A DNA stretch of 64,000 bases from Terriglobia bacterium (GCA_025363475.1 JANYDS010000085.1:62001-126000), one strand, 5' to 3'; counted from the first letter of the stretch, positions 8,529-17,250 are shown. The notes: a model not told the origin generated them from the letters alone. Numbers and translations are program-made.

Positions 8529-11086
8529 TGGCCTTCCGAGCAGACACACGCGATGCAGTCCTCCCCGGCGGCGTTTATCAGCCCGCCCCCGGAGTTTGGG
8601 ACGAGATGTCATTCGCGTCAGGTGTTCTGCGTCCGCACTGGCAGGGCTTTGTCAGCGGCCTGTCAGACCTGGGCACGGAAGAGCTTGGCCGCCGCTGGAA
8701 AACCGCACGTCAGCGCATCCACGAAAACGGCGTCACTTATAACGTCTATGGTGATCCGCTGGGTATGGATCGCCCGTGGAATCTCGATGCCATTCCGCTG
8801 CTCATCCCGCCCGATGAGTGGGCAACGATCGAAGCCGGCGTGATCCAGCGCGCGACACTGCTCAATCAGATACTGGCCGATGTTTATGGCCCTCAACAAC
8901 TCTTACGCAGCGGCGTGCTGCCAGCCTCTCTGGTCTTTGGCAACTCCAGTTTCTGGCGTCCCTGCCACAACCTGAAAGTGGCTGGAGATACTTACCTGCA
9001 CATGCTTGCGGTTGACCTCACACGTTCCGTAGACGGCCAGTGGTGGGTGCTGGCAGACCGCACGCAAGCCCCTTCCGGCGCAGGCTACGCCCTCGAAAAC
9101 CGCATCGTCCTCGCGGAGACATTCTCCGATCTTTTCCGCGAATCGAATGTCCAGCGGCTGGCTTCGTTTTTTCGCGCCTTCCGTGACCAGTTGATCGCGC
9201 TCGCGCCCTCGCGCAGGGCCAATCCACGAGTAGTCCTGCTCACGCCCGGCCCGCTTAACGAAACCTATTTTGAGCATTCTTACCTCGCGCGGTACCTCGG
9301 CTTCACTCTGGCGCAGGGTGCAGATCTTACGGTGCGCGATGCCCGTGTTTTCCTGAAAACTCTGGAAGGCCTCAAACCGGTAGATGTCATTCTCCGCCGT
9401 GTGGATGATGGTTTCTGTGATCCCATTGAACTAAGGTCCGATTCGTTTCTGGGCGTCGCCGGTCTCGTCGAAGCCGTGCGTGCGGGCAACGTCGCAGTGG
9501 CCAATGCTCTGGGCAGCGGTCTGGTGGAAACCCCGGCCATCATGCCTTTCCTCCCCGGGTTGAGCGAACGTCTCCTCGGGGAGAGACTGAAACTGCCTTC
9601 GGTGGCTACCTGGTGGTGCGGCCAGCCTGCTGCGCTCAACTATGTTCGCGAAAACCTGAACTACCTGGTCATCAAACCCTCGTTCCGGTCCAGTCGTATG
9701 GAGCCGGTCTTCGGCGGAGAATTGAGCGCCGCGCAACGTGATCTGCTGATCAACCGCATCGAACAGCGCCCTTACGATTACACCGGCCAGGAACTGGTGA
9801 GCCTTTCCGCAGCGCCTGTGTGGTCTGAGAACAGCCTGAGTCCGCGCCGCGTCGTACTTCGTGTTTTCCTCGCGGCGTCAGGGAATTCATGGGTAGTGAT
9901 GCCCGGTGGCCTGGCCCGCGTTTCGCCTTCGATCGACACGCCTGTTGTTTCCATGCAGCGTGGTGGAGGCAGCAAAGACACCTGGGTTCTTTCGGACCGC
10001 CCGGTCGACAATTTCAGCCTGCAGGTCTCGCGTGATCTACCCGTCCCGCTCAATCGCGGCGTGAACAGCGATCTGCCGAGTCGCGCGGTCGATTTCCTGT
10101 TCTGGCTGGGTCGCTACTCGGAACGCTGCGAACACCTGGCGCGGATGTTGCGCTGCATGCTCGGCCGCCTCACGCGCGATTCCGCCACCGTGGGCTCATC
10201 TGAATGGGATTCCCTTCTGGCCTTCCACGGTTGCCTCGAAACACTGAACTCCCGTCTGGTCAGTGACGATCCGCAGGGCCGTCTGGAACTGGCACCGCTT
10301 GACCTCGCTGAGGATTTTGGACAGGAATTGCTGTCGCTCATCTTCGAAGAGCAGCGGCATGACAGTCTGCACGGCAACCTCAACCGCGCCTCGATTTCAG
10401 CCGCGCAGGTTCGCGACCGGCTCTCTTCTGACATGCTGCGCGTTGTGAGCCAGCTCAATGGCCTCGCCCGAACGGACAACGAATCGGCTTGGGGTTACCT
10501 GCCCACGGGCGATGCAATTTCTGTTCTGAACCGCTGCATCGGCACGCTTGCTTCCCTCCGCGGCATCGAACTCGAAAACATAACCCGCGGCCCCGGCTGG
10601 CATTTTTTAAGTCTCGGTCGGCGCATCGAACGCTCGGTCTTGCTGGTTCGTTTATTCCGGTCCATCATCGTTCCCATCACACCGCACACCTGGCCGATGC
10701 TCGAAATGCTGCTCGATGTGGCCGACAGCGCGATGACTTATCGTTCCCGTTACTTCACTCACCTTCAGGCAGCGCCGGTTCTGGATCTGTTGATGAATGA
10801 TGAACTTAACCCGCGATCCCTCGCCTTTCAGATTAACGATCTTTCGGCCCATTGCCGTTTTCTGTCCAACTCTCAGGCAGGGGCCGAATGGCCGTTCGCC
10901 AAACAGCACCGCCTTGAGGAAGCTGCTGCCAAACTGTTTGACGCGGATGTCGCCACGTTGTGTCAGCCCGGTCGCCGGGTGCAGCTTGATGACCTCCTCG
11001 CGGCGCTAGACGCCGCTCTCCCGGCGTTCTCAGACGCCCTGACCAACACTTACTTCAGCCATGCCGAACTGGAGCGCGCAACCTAG
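8528..11086 (+). CDS. circularly permuted ATP-grasp protein fused to an alpha-E domain
   Basis: This 852-aa protein combines two families that are often separate genes. Residues about 1-480 are the circularly permuted type 2 ATP-grasp region (COG2308, former DUF404/DUF407), with G-V-I-Q-R near 101, V-V-L-L-T-P-G-P near 238 and V-I-K-P-S-F near 376. Residues about 515-830 are the all-helical alpha-E domain (COG2307, former DUF403), recognised by F-W-L-G-R-Y-S-E-R near 525 and later R-R-I-E-R-S. ATP-grasp enzymes form amide bonds through acyl-phosphate intermediates. The start overlaps the upstream stop (TGATG), so translation is probably coupled. The fusion with the alpha-E domain supports one shared reaction; the substrate is unknown. 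Confidence 0.9.
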   Translation: MAFRADTRDAVLPGGVYQPAPGVWDEMSFASGVLRPHWQGFVSGLSDLGTEELGRRWKTARQRIHENGVTYNVYGDPLGMDRPWNLDAIPLLIPPDEWATIEAGVIQRATLLNQILADVYGPQQLLRSGVLPASLVFGNSSFWRPCHNLKVAGDTYLHMLAVDLTRSVDGQWWVLADRTQAPSGAGYALENRIVLAETFSDLFRESNVQRLASFFRAFRDQLIALAPSRRANPRVVLLTPGPLNETYFEHSYLARYLGFTLAQGADLTVRDARVFLKTLEGLKPVDVILRRVDDGFCDPIELRSDSFLGVAGLVEAVRAGNVAVANALGSGLVETPAIMPFLPGLSERLLGERLKLPSVATWWCGQPAALNYVRENLNYLVIKPSFRSSRMEPVFGGELSAAQRDLLINRIEQRPYDYTGQELVSLSAAPVWSENSLSPRRVVLRVFLAASGNSWVVMPGGLARVSPSIDTPVVSMQRGGGSKDTWVLSDRPVDNFSLQVSRDLPVPLNRGVNSDLPSRAVDFLFWLGRYSERCEHLARMLRCMLGRLTRDSATVGSSEWDSLLAFHGCLETLNSRLVSDDPQGRLELAPLDLAEDFGQELLSLIFEEQRHDSLHGNLNRASISAAQVRDRLSSDMLRVVSQLNGLARTDNESAWGYLPTGDAISVLNRCIGTLASLRGIELENITRGPGWHFLSLGRRIERSVLLVRLFRSIIVPITPHTWPMLEMLLDVADSAMTYRSRYFTHLQAAPVLDLLMNDELNPRSLAFQINDLSAHCRFLSNSQAGAEWPFAKQHRLEEAAAKLFDADVATLCQPGRRVQLDDLLAALDAALPAFSDALTNTYFSHAELERAT

Positions 11087-11928
11087 TGCTCTATCGCGTG
11101 CGTCATGAAACCCGCTATGACTATGAAGAGCCCGTCTCGATCTCGCACCACATCCTGCGCCTGACCCCGCACGGCACGGATCATACTCATATCGACATTT
11201 CCCCCCGGCCCCCGGCGCTCGCCAGCCACACGGATTATTTCGGCAACACCGTCACGTCCTTTAATCTGTTGGAGCCGCACAGCCGCATGGTTGTCGTGGC
11301 TACCAGTGAAGTGGAAGTTACGCCGCCCGCCGAGCCCATTCTTGCTGCCTCACCCGCCTGGGAGACTGTCCGGGACAACGTGGCTTTTGAAGCCTGTCAG
11401 TATGTCTTCGATTCCCTGCGTGCCGGGGCCAGGCCGCAGTTCGCCGAATACGCGCTGACCTCTTTTACTCCCCGCCGTCCCGTTCTCGAAGCCGCCCGCG
11501 ACCTTACCCGGCGCATCTTCGAGGACTTCCGCTTCGACAGCAAAGCTTCCGAAGTCAGCACACCGGTGGAAACCACCTTCGAAAAGCGCCGTGGCGTTTG
11601 CCAGGATTTTTCCCATCTGCAAATCGCCTGCCTGCGTTCCCTGGGACTGCCCGCCCGCTATGTGAGCGGCTACCTGCGAACACTACCGCCTCCCGGCAAA
11701 CCGCGCCTCGCGGGTGCTGATGCGTCGCATGCCTGGTGTTCCGTGTGGAGCCCCGATACAGGCTGGGTGGATTTCGATCCCACCAACAACTGCATCCCTT
11801 CTGACAGCCACATCACAGTGGCCTGGGGCCGCGACTACGGCGACGTGAGTCCGGTCTACGGTGTCCTGCTGGGCGGTGCTGACCATACGCTCGACGTCGG
11901 AGTTGACGTCATCCCTCTCGATTCATGA
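11086..11928 (+). CDS. transglutaminase family protein, second in the cassette
   Basis: This 280-aa stand-alone transglutaminase has an N-terminal beta-sandwich-like region (Y-R-V-R-H-E-T-R-Y-D-Y at the start) and a catalytic core with G-V-C-Q-D-F (C172), S-H-A-W-C (H215) and D-F-D-P-T-N (D231). The start is a GTG that overlaps the upstream TAG (TAGTG), and the gene ends in an ATGA overlap with the next start, so all four genes are coupled. Proteins of this type accompany COG2307/COG2308 genes in many bacteria and are predicted to cleave or remodel peptides made by the ATP-grasp partner. It lacks a signal peptide. Confidence 0.9.
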   Translation: MLYRVRHETRYDYEEPVSISHHILRLTPHGTDHTHIDISPRPPALASHTDYFGNTVTSFNLLEPHSRMVVVATSEVEVTPPAEPILAASPAWETVRDNVAFEACQYVFDSLRAGARPQFAEYALTSFTPRRPVLEAARDLTRRIFEDFRFDSKASEVSTPVETTFEKRRGVCQDFSHLQIACLRSLGLPARYVSGYLRTLPPPGKPRLAGADASHAWCSVWSPDTGWVDFDPTNNCIPSDSHITVAWGRDYGDVSPVYGVLLGGADHTLDVGVDVIPLDS

Positions 11929-13382
11929 CCGCCTGGGCACAGAGAAACGAGGCGCGGATCTGGATTATCCTGATCGCGCTGGCCATCATCCGCTGCTGGA
12001 TCATGGGTCTTGCTGTTCCTTTCCAGCTGGATGAAACCGGCCCGGTCTGGATTACTGCCGGCGGCTGGGGAAACCTGCTGCAGCGTTCCACCGAGTTCAC
12101 CCAATCCACGCTTTACTGTGCGATTCTGCTGGTGGTCAGGGCCGTCTTCGGGCTGCACGAATGGTCATTCCGGCTACCGTCGCTGATCGCGTCGTCGGTT
12201 AGCCTGGTGTTGCTCTATAAGCTGGCCCGGCGTTACTTTGACCCCACCGGCGCGCTGCTGGTTCTCACGCTGTGGCTGTACATCCCAATCAATCCGCGTC
12301 TGGCGATGATGGCGCGTCCGTACGGCTTGGCGATGGCTGCCGTATTCCTCGGCTATCTGTTGCTGTTCCGCTGGCTCGAAAAGCCCAACTGTTCGCGCTT
12401 CGCCATCTATTCGGTGGTCGTGGTGCTGCCCTACTACCTCTCGTTCATGTGGGCGTTGATTGTTCTGGCGCACGCAATCTACATCGTTTATCGCCTGTAC
12501 ACGGGCTTGGTTCTGCCGCGCCTGCAGATGGTGTTGCTGCCCTTCATCTGGGGCCTTCTCGCCCTGCCGCTCGTCCCGCAGATGCTCGAAATTTCAAAAA
12601 TCGCCGCGCTCCACAACGTACCGATCATTGTGCAGTCGCGGGATTTGCTGGCAGTATTTGTCCCGACGGCGATTGCGATCTGTCACCCGGCTGCGTGGGT
12701 GACCACCCGGTTCTTGGGTGCCGAACAAAGCGAACACTCTGCGTTTCCGCGTGAAGGCATCGTGCTGTGTCTCGCCACCATCGTCTGCTTTAGCGTGCCG
12801 CTTTACCTGTTGACCAAGTTTGTGCAAATCGATCTCTGGACGCCCATGTATCTGGCAGGTATCAGCGGTGCCTTCGCAATTCTGCATACGGCAATCCTGC
12901 GGTCGCTCGGGCCATCTGTGTCGCGAGTCGCAGGGATAGCAGCGATGGGTTTCCTGGTATTCCCCAGCGCCTGGTCTGTGACCACGCCGGCGTATGTCAT
13001 CAGCCCGGTGAACTACCGCCTGATTTCGGCGATGCTGAATGACCAGGCTGAGGTGCCAGGTACAGCCCTCGTCATGACCAGTGAATTTGAAGATGGCTTT
13101 CACGTTCAGTTTCCGGTGGATGAATATGAGCAGGTGGAACTGCTGGCGCAACTGTCTATGTACCCGGTGAACGCGCCGATCCGGCTGGTTCCCTATAGGC
13201 CTGATCAGGCAAGGCCCGAGTATTTCGCGAAGCTAAATGCCGATCTTGCAAGGTATAAACGGGTGGTGTTCTTTAGTTCTTCAGAGTCGGTCTGGTTTGG
13301 CAAGGCGTTTAAAACCGGGTATCGCCGGACGATATTGCCGTCCGGGGGGCGCCAGCTTGTGATCTACGAGCGCATCGAATGA
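11925..13382 (+). CDS. multi-pass membrane protein, GT39/ArnT-like glycosyltransferase candidate
   Basis: The 485-aa product has about nine or ten hydrophobic segments between residues 10 and 360, followed by a soluble C-terminal part. An early acidic motif after the first membrane segment (F-Q-L-D-E-T-G-P, about 43-50) and the H-E-W-S-F-R-L-P-S sequence (about 80) match the polyprenyl-phosphate-sugar dependent transferases of the GT39/ArnT/PMT superfamily, in which a loop aspartate is catalytic. Its ATG overlaps the previous stop (ATGA), so it is co-translated with the transglutaminase cassette. The acceptor is unknown. The 3' end overlaps the convergent gene by 19 bp. Confidence 0.7.
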   Translation: MTAWAQRNEARIWIILIALAIIRCWIMGLAVPFQLDETGPVWITAGGWGNLLQRSTEFTQSTLYCAILLVVRAVFGLHEWSFRLPSLIASSVSLVLLYKLARRYFDPTGALLVLTLWLYIPINPRLAMMARPYGLAMAAVFLGYLLLFRWLEKPNCSRFAIYSVVVVLPYYLSFMWALIVLAHAIYIVYRLYTGLVLPRLQMVLLPFIWGLLALPLVPQMLEISKIAALHNVPIIVQSRDLLAVFVPTAIAICHPAAWVTTRFLGAEQSEHSAFPREGIVLCLATIVCFSVPLYLLTKFVQIDLWTPMYLAGISGAFAILHTAILRSLGPSVSRVAGIAAMGFLVFPSAWSVTTPAYVISPVNYRLISAMLNDQAEVPGTALVMTSEFEDGFHVQFPVDEYEQVELLAQLSMYPVNAPIRLVPYRPDQARPEYFAKLNADLARYKRVVFFSSSESVWFGKAFKTGYRRTILPSGGRQLVIYERIE

Positions 13383-14005
13383 GCAAACGCCTGGAACAGA
13401 GCAGCATGTTCACGCTGGTCCTCCGGGTGCCACTGCACGGCCATAACAAACCGTTTGTCATGCCGTTCCACCGCTTCAATCACACCATCGCGGGGGTCAC
13501 GTGCCGTAACAATCAGGCCTTCGCCAACACGGTCAACGCCTTGATGATGCCGTGAGTTGACCCGCCAGGACGAACCGGCAATCTGTGCCAGCCGGGTATC
13601 CCGCTCGACAGCAAGATCGTGTGCGGGCAGACCCTTTTCGCTCGTGATAGTTCTGTGGTTTTCGATGTCCTGAAGCAGCGTTCCGCCGTGCCAAACATTC
13701 AGGATCTGCATGCCGCGGCAGATACCGAGCACCGGTACATCACGCGAGATGGCTTCATCTATGAGTTCCCATTCGCGTTTGTCCCGGGCATCGTCGGGGT
13801 CCTGGGTGGCAGGATGCCGAACCGCGCCATACCAGGAAGGATTCACATCGGCCCCGCCCATCAGCACCAGGCCCGCGAATTCCCGCAGGGAAGCCCGCTC
13901 GGAAGGGCTGGCGATGACCAGTTCCAAACCCGCATCGCACAAGGCTTTAGCGTACGGTGCTTCGTACCCTGGCTTTTCGTCCGCAATGGCGAGAACTCTT
14001 TTCAT
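13364..14005 (-). CDS. class C26 gamma-glutamyl-gamma-aminobutyrate hydrolase family protein
   Basis: This 213-aa protein belongs to the class I glutamine-amidotransferase-like peptidases of family C26 (PuuD type). The nucleophile elbow G-I-C-R-G-M-Q puts the cysteine at C96, preceded by L-M-G-G-A-D-V-N-P at about 48-56, and the C-terminal W-H-P-E-D supplies the histidine and glutamate. Enzymes of this family hydrolyse gamma-glutamyl bonds in small molecules. Its position, convergent with a cassette that encodes predicted amide-bond-forming enzymes, is suggestive but could be chance. The start ATG is clear and the length is slightly below the usual 240-250 aa. Confidence 0.85.
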   Translation of the reverse strand: MKRVLAIADEKPGYEAPYAKALCDAGLELVIASPSERASLREFAGLVLMGGADVNPSWYGAVRHPATQDPDDARDKREWELIDEAISRDVPVLGICRGMQILNVWHGGTLLQDIENHRTITSEKGLPAHDLAVERDTRLAQIAGSSWRVNSRHHQGVDRVGEGLIVTARDPRDGVIEAVERHDKRFVMAVQWHPEDQREHAALFQAFAHSMRS

Positions 14006-14026
14006 GGTCTACCCCATTGTGGCAGC

Positions 14027-14260
14027 TCAAATAGAGCTTGAGGTCCCACCCGCCACCGGAACGCAGGCCTTCAGTGTGTAATCCATCACCATGCGGTCGG
14101 CTCCGAAGCGCCAGCCCAGAGTCCGGACAGTCCGCTTCATCCGCTTGATCCAGCCGATAGGCAAACCATCCTGATCGCGCTGGTAATAGAGCGGAATCAC
14201 GGTTTCGGACAACACCTTATACAGCCCCTCGCCGTCACGTGTGTCATGGATATCCATGTT
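14027..14260 (-). pseudogene. C-terminal fragment of an alpha-glucan (glycogen) phosphorylase
   Basis: About 75 codons match only the extreme C-terminus of GlgP-type phosphorylases: G-E-G-L-Y-K-V-L-S-E-T-V-I-P-L-Y-Y, then D-G-L-P-I-G-W-I-K-R-M-K, then R-F-G-A-D-R-M-V-M-D-Y, ending at a TGA at 14027-14029. The pyridoxal-phosphate lysine and the catalytic domain are absent. The fragment is fused in frame to the end of a PtsP-like sequence, so it is not an independent gene. Phosphorylase would act with the glycogen synthase encoded 3 kb away, but this copy is dead. Confidence 0.75.
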
Positions 14261-14486
14261 GGTATGGGTGCGTCCGGTACCGATGGCGAAGCCGTTCAGA
14301 CCGAGGGTGGCAGCGAGGACGAGATTGGCGCGGTCCCGCCGCAAGCAGACAGGCGGAGCAGACGTCGGTCTGGAACCGTTTGGCGATGAGCGCGACGACG
14401 TTCATCAGGGTTTCGGCGGGTTTGCCGCCCTCCTGCGTCAGAGCGCTGATTTCTTCAAGTGTAAGGACAATGCCGGCTGCTTTCAT
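14261..14486 (-). pseudogene. N-terminal GAF fragment of a PtsP-type phosphotransferase, frameshifted
   Basis: Translation from the ATG at 14486 gives L-T-L-E-E-I-S-A-L then A-E-T-L-M-N-V-V and R-F-Q-T-D-V-C-S-A, the start of the GAF domain that heads nitrogen-system enzyme I (PtsP). At about 14340 the frame shifts by one base, and the expected continuation D-R-A-N-L-V-L-A-A-T-L-G-L-N lies in the neighbouring frame, where it runs into the phosphorylase fragment. A GGGAGA ribosome-binding site precedes the ATG, so an 80-aa product could still be made. The phosphohistidine and PEP-binding domains are missing. Confidence 0.75.
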
Positions 14487-14580
14487 CGGGTCTCCCTGGG
14501 CGTGGTTCTCTGGGTGATTCCGCGACGGGGCGAGGGATGAAGGCGATCAGAAGCCCTCAGGTTCTAGTCTATTGTCCGGT

Positions 14581-15329
14581 TCATTTTCGGCGCAGGGCTT
14601 CCAGTTCTTCGAGGGAGCGGGGCCAGTCTGAACCCAGCAGACGGGAGAGGCCGCGGTCTGCCATGACGTTGCCTCCGGTCTGGCACTTCGCACAGTAGTT
14701 GGTTTCGTTGTCGGCGTAGCGGATGCGCTGAATTTTCTCCGCGCAGACGGGACAGGGCTTTCCATAACGCCCGTGTACGGCCTTATCATCTTGAAACGCT
14801 GTGACTTTTTCGGGAAAGCCTCCGGCAGTTTCGGCGGTGAGACAGTTGATACAGAGGTTGAGCGTAGTCTGCGTGGCGGTGAAGAGACGATTCCATTCAT
14901 CCGGTTTGAGTCTTTGCGTTTGGGCCAGAGGCGAGAGTTGCACCGCGTGAAGGATCTCGTCAGAGTAGGCGTTGCCGATGCCGCTCAGGACGCGGGGGGT
15001 CTGTCAGGGCGCGTTTCAGAGTGTGGTTTTCGGCGGTCAGGACCGCGCGAAATTCTTCTGCGGAAGACTTCAGGACGTCAATGCCGCCGGGGGTCCAGCG
15101 AGTACAATCCTTCCTCACCGCGTAAGATATGCAGCGATGCACGGTGCTTTGTACCGGCTTCGGTCAGGGTTACGGAGCCGTTAGGAAAATCGAAGGCTGC
15201 AAGGTTTTGTCTGCCACTGAGTTTTACGCCGCGTGGACGCCAGTGCAAACGGCCCGCGATCATCAGGTGTAGTACCAGCCAAAGGTGGTTCTCGGTGCCG
15301 ATTGCGATGCGCTTACCGAGACAGGGTGA
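14581..15329 (-). pseudogene. mutM: formamidopyrimidine-DNA glycosylase (Fpg/MutM), 5'-truncated and frameshifted
   Basis: Read on the minus strand, successive frames give [56 protein letters not shown] and finally the zinc finger C-P-V-C ... Y-C-A-K-C-Q-T-G-G. That order is the body of Fpg. At least two frameshifts are needed (near 15090 and near 14995), and the N-terminal P-E-L catalytic segment is missing beyond about 15329, where an unrelated PIN fragment begins. Loss of the proline nucleophile alone would abolish activity. Confidence 0.85.
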
Positions 15330-15572
15330 TCAGGTGGAATCATTGAAGTTGAGTACAACCTGAACAAGGCCGTGTGGGAAGAAGCAGGTGTCCGCTTCAG
15401 AAGATATGCGGAGCGCCAGCTGCGGGCTGGTCAGGAATGGCCGAGGCGACTGTTAGCGGATTTCGTTATCGGGGCCCACAGTCTGCTGCATGCCGACCGC
15501 CTGATCACTTTCAATGGCACGGATTTCAGGCGCGATTTTCCAGAACTAATGATCGCTCCCGAGCTCGCTTAA
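15330..15572 (+). pseudogene. C-terminal remnant of a PIN-domain (VapC-like) toxin
   Basis: From about 15330 the plus strand reads as the last 80 residues of a PIN ribonuclease: A-G-V-R-F-R-R-Y-A, then R-R-L-L-A-D-F-V-I-G-A-H-S, then H-A-D-R-L-I-T-F and F-R-R-D-F-P-E-L. The conserved D-F-x-I-G-A-H block carries acidic and histidine residues typical of the PIN C-terminus. The N-terminal half with the first catalytic aspartate is missing, as is any antitoxin gene. A GTG at 15372 could start a 66-aa peptide. The fragment adjoins the truncated Fpg sequence and overlaps the convergent HNH gene by 4 bp. Confidence 0.7.
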
Positions 15573-16096
15573 TAAAACAAGTACTTCTGCCACTGCTCAT
15601 CGCCCTTGCCCAGCAGGCGCATCAGATGGCGGCTGGTATGCAGGCTGAAAGGCCGCGGCTGGCGTGCTAGTTTGAACCCTGCCTCTTCCGGCGTGCGGCA
15701 GCCTTTGCGGTTATTGCAATAGTGGCAGCAGGCAACCAGATTTTCCCACGCGGATTCGCCGGCGCGGGAGCGGGGGATGACGTGGTCCAGCGTGAGTTCT
15801 CCGGCGGGCAGAACCTTCAGGCAGTACTGGCAGGTGTAGCGGTCACGCATCAGGATGTTCTTGCGCGAAAGGGCGCGGGTCTGGTGAGGGATGCGGCGGT
15901 ATTCAAGCAGACGGATGACAGACGGGACAGGCATGGCGCGACGGGTGGAATGCACGGCAGTGGACGATTCTTCTTCGGCCGAGGCAATCCCCTTCAACAC
16001 CAGCACCAGAGCCCGGCGCGCAGCACAGATATTGATGGGTTCAAAGCTTGCGTTCAGGACGAGCACCGGTCTCTGTAGTCTGCTGTAGCTCTGCAT
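15569..16096 (-). CDS. HNH endonuclease
   Basis: This 175-aa protein has a short N-terminal beta segment ([12 protein letters not shown]) and an HNH nuclease core: C-Q-Y-C near 93-96, then [10 protein letters not shown] with the catalytic histidine, N-L-V-A-C-C, and C-H-Y-C-N-N-R-K-G. The two CxxC pairs should bind a structural zinc. The ATG at 16096 is preferred over an upstream ATG at 16117 because an AGGAG ribosome-binding site sits just before it. Genes of this COG1403 type are common single-copy chromosomal genes in Acidobacteria and Proteobacteria; the role is unknown and there is no mobile-element context here. Confidence 0.88.
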   Translation of the reverse strand: MQSYSRLQRPVLVLNASFEPINICAARRALVLVLKGIASAEEESSTAVHSTRRAMPVPSVIRLLEYRRIPHQTRALSRKNILMRDRYTCQYCLKVLPAGELTLDHVIPRSRAGESAWENLVACCHYCNNRKGCRTPEEAGFKLARQPRPFSLHTSRHLMRLLGKGDEQWQKYLFY

Positions 16097-16144
16097 CTTT
16101 CTCCTCAGGATGTCCATGTATGAGTCCTTGTGCGAAATCCGGCG

Positions 16145-16840
16145 TCAGGTAAATCGCCGGTCCACACGGGCGACTGTGAGGAGCGAGACCGATTTCGCTC
16201 CGGCGCGTTTCAAGGCCACGGCGCAGGCACTGGCGGTGGCTCCGGTAGTCATGACGTCGTCAATCAATAAAAGATGTTGGCCAGTGAGGCTGACCCCGGG
16301 CCTGGCACGAAAAGCACCGGCCATATTGCGACGGCGTCCGGCGCTGGCGAGACCGGCCTGAACTTCGGTGGCGCGGGCGCGGGTAAGGGCCTTCAAAACC
16401 TGCAGACTGTGCGCGTCCGCCACGTGCCTCGCAAGGAGTTCGGACTGGTTGAAACCGCGACGCCATTGTTTGCGCCAGTGCAGCGGGACGGCCACTACAG
16501 CGTCGAATTTCTCTTCCGCCGGGACTACACGGTTCAGGTATTCGCCCAGATTGCGGGCCAGGGGCTTCATGCCGGAATACTTGTAAAGGTGAATGAGGCT
16601 GCGGAGCGCGCCTTCGTAGTGTCCGAAACTGGCGGCGCGATCAAAGCCCCGCAAACCGGAACGACAGGCTGTGCAGACGCCGCGAACATCGAGGGGAAAG
16701 GCGTTGACGAAGGGCGTGTTGCACACGGCGCAGAAATATTCGGCTTCGAGCGCGGCTGGGGAGTTCAGGCAGGCATCGCAAACCGGGATGCGGGTCCAGC
16801 GGGTGAGTTGGGTGTCGCAGATGCGGCAATCATCCGGGAA
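16145..16840 (-). CDS. comF: ComF family phosphoribosyltransferase-like protein, start unclear
   Basis: The C-terminal part has the type I PRTase signature L-L-L-I-D-D-V-M-T-T-G-A-T and the ComF motif R-G-F-N-Q-S-E-L-L-A. The homologous reading continues upstream of the first GTG (16726) into a zinc-finger-like region: F-P-D-D-C-R-I-C, later C-D-A-C, then F-C-A-V-C. I see no in-frame ATG, GTG or TTG in front of F-P-D-D-C, where family members normally start 10-20 residues earlier. Either an unusual start codon is used or a small indel has hit the 5' end. ComF proteins act in DNA uptake or processing; the helicase partners of Bacillus competence are not present here. Confidence 0.8.
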   Translation of the reverse strand, partial: FPDDCRICDTQLTRWTRIPVCDACLNSPAALEAEYFCAVCNTPFVNAFPLDVRGVCTACRSGLRGFDRAASFGHYEGALRSLIHLYKYSGMKPLARNLGEYLNRVVPAEEKFDAVVAVPLHWRKQWRRGFNQSELLARHVADAHSLQVLKALTRARATEVQAGLASAGRRRNMAGAFRARPGVSLTGQHLLLIDDVMTTGATASACAVALKRAGAKSVSLLTVARVDRRFT

Positions 16841-16949
16841 GAAAGTCGAAAAAAGACCGTGTGGGAACGCTTGGGCGCGTTGCCAAAACTGGCCGCGCAG
16901 AGGGCAAGGGGTAACTATTTTCGTTACAGGGCTACTCGAGAAGGCGCAC

Positions 16950-17250
16950 CTCCGTGAGTAAAACCAGTGAATCGCCCGGGTTGTTCTGCCTGACGGATTC
17001 TAAGTGCCATGATGGCTCTGTAAAATTTGAGTTTAGGGAGCGGGGAGGGTGGTTGTCAATGTCATCCGATACAACTTTGGGTGATTTTGTTTCGGGAGGG
17101 CACTGGAGCTGGTGTAGCCCCGTAACATCCACGAAGATCCGTCCCGACAAGCCGCTTGACATCTCTCAGGAAACTGCGGGATTGTACGGAAAGCGCGATC
17201 GCGGCCTCGACAACGATCCGGATGCGCCACAGTTGATCGCGGCCGAAATA
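16950..17250. other. intergenic stretch without a supported gene
   Basis: Open frames exist on both strands here (for example 16954-17370 plus and 17033-17230 minus), but none has recognisable motifs or protein-like composition, and the longer one runs through the trxA terminator into trxA antisense. I treat the stretch as non-coding. Confidence 0.5.
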
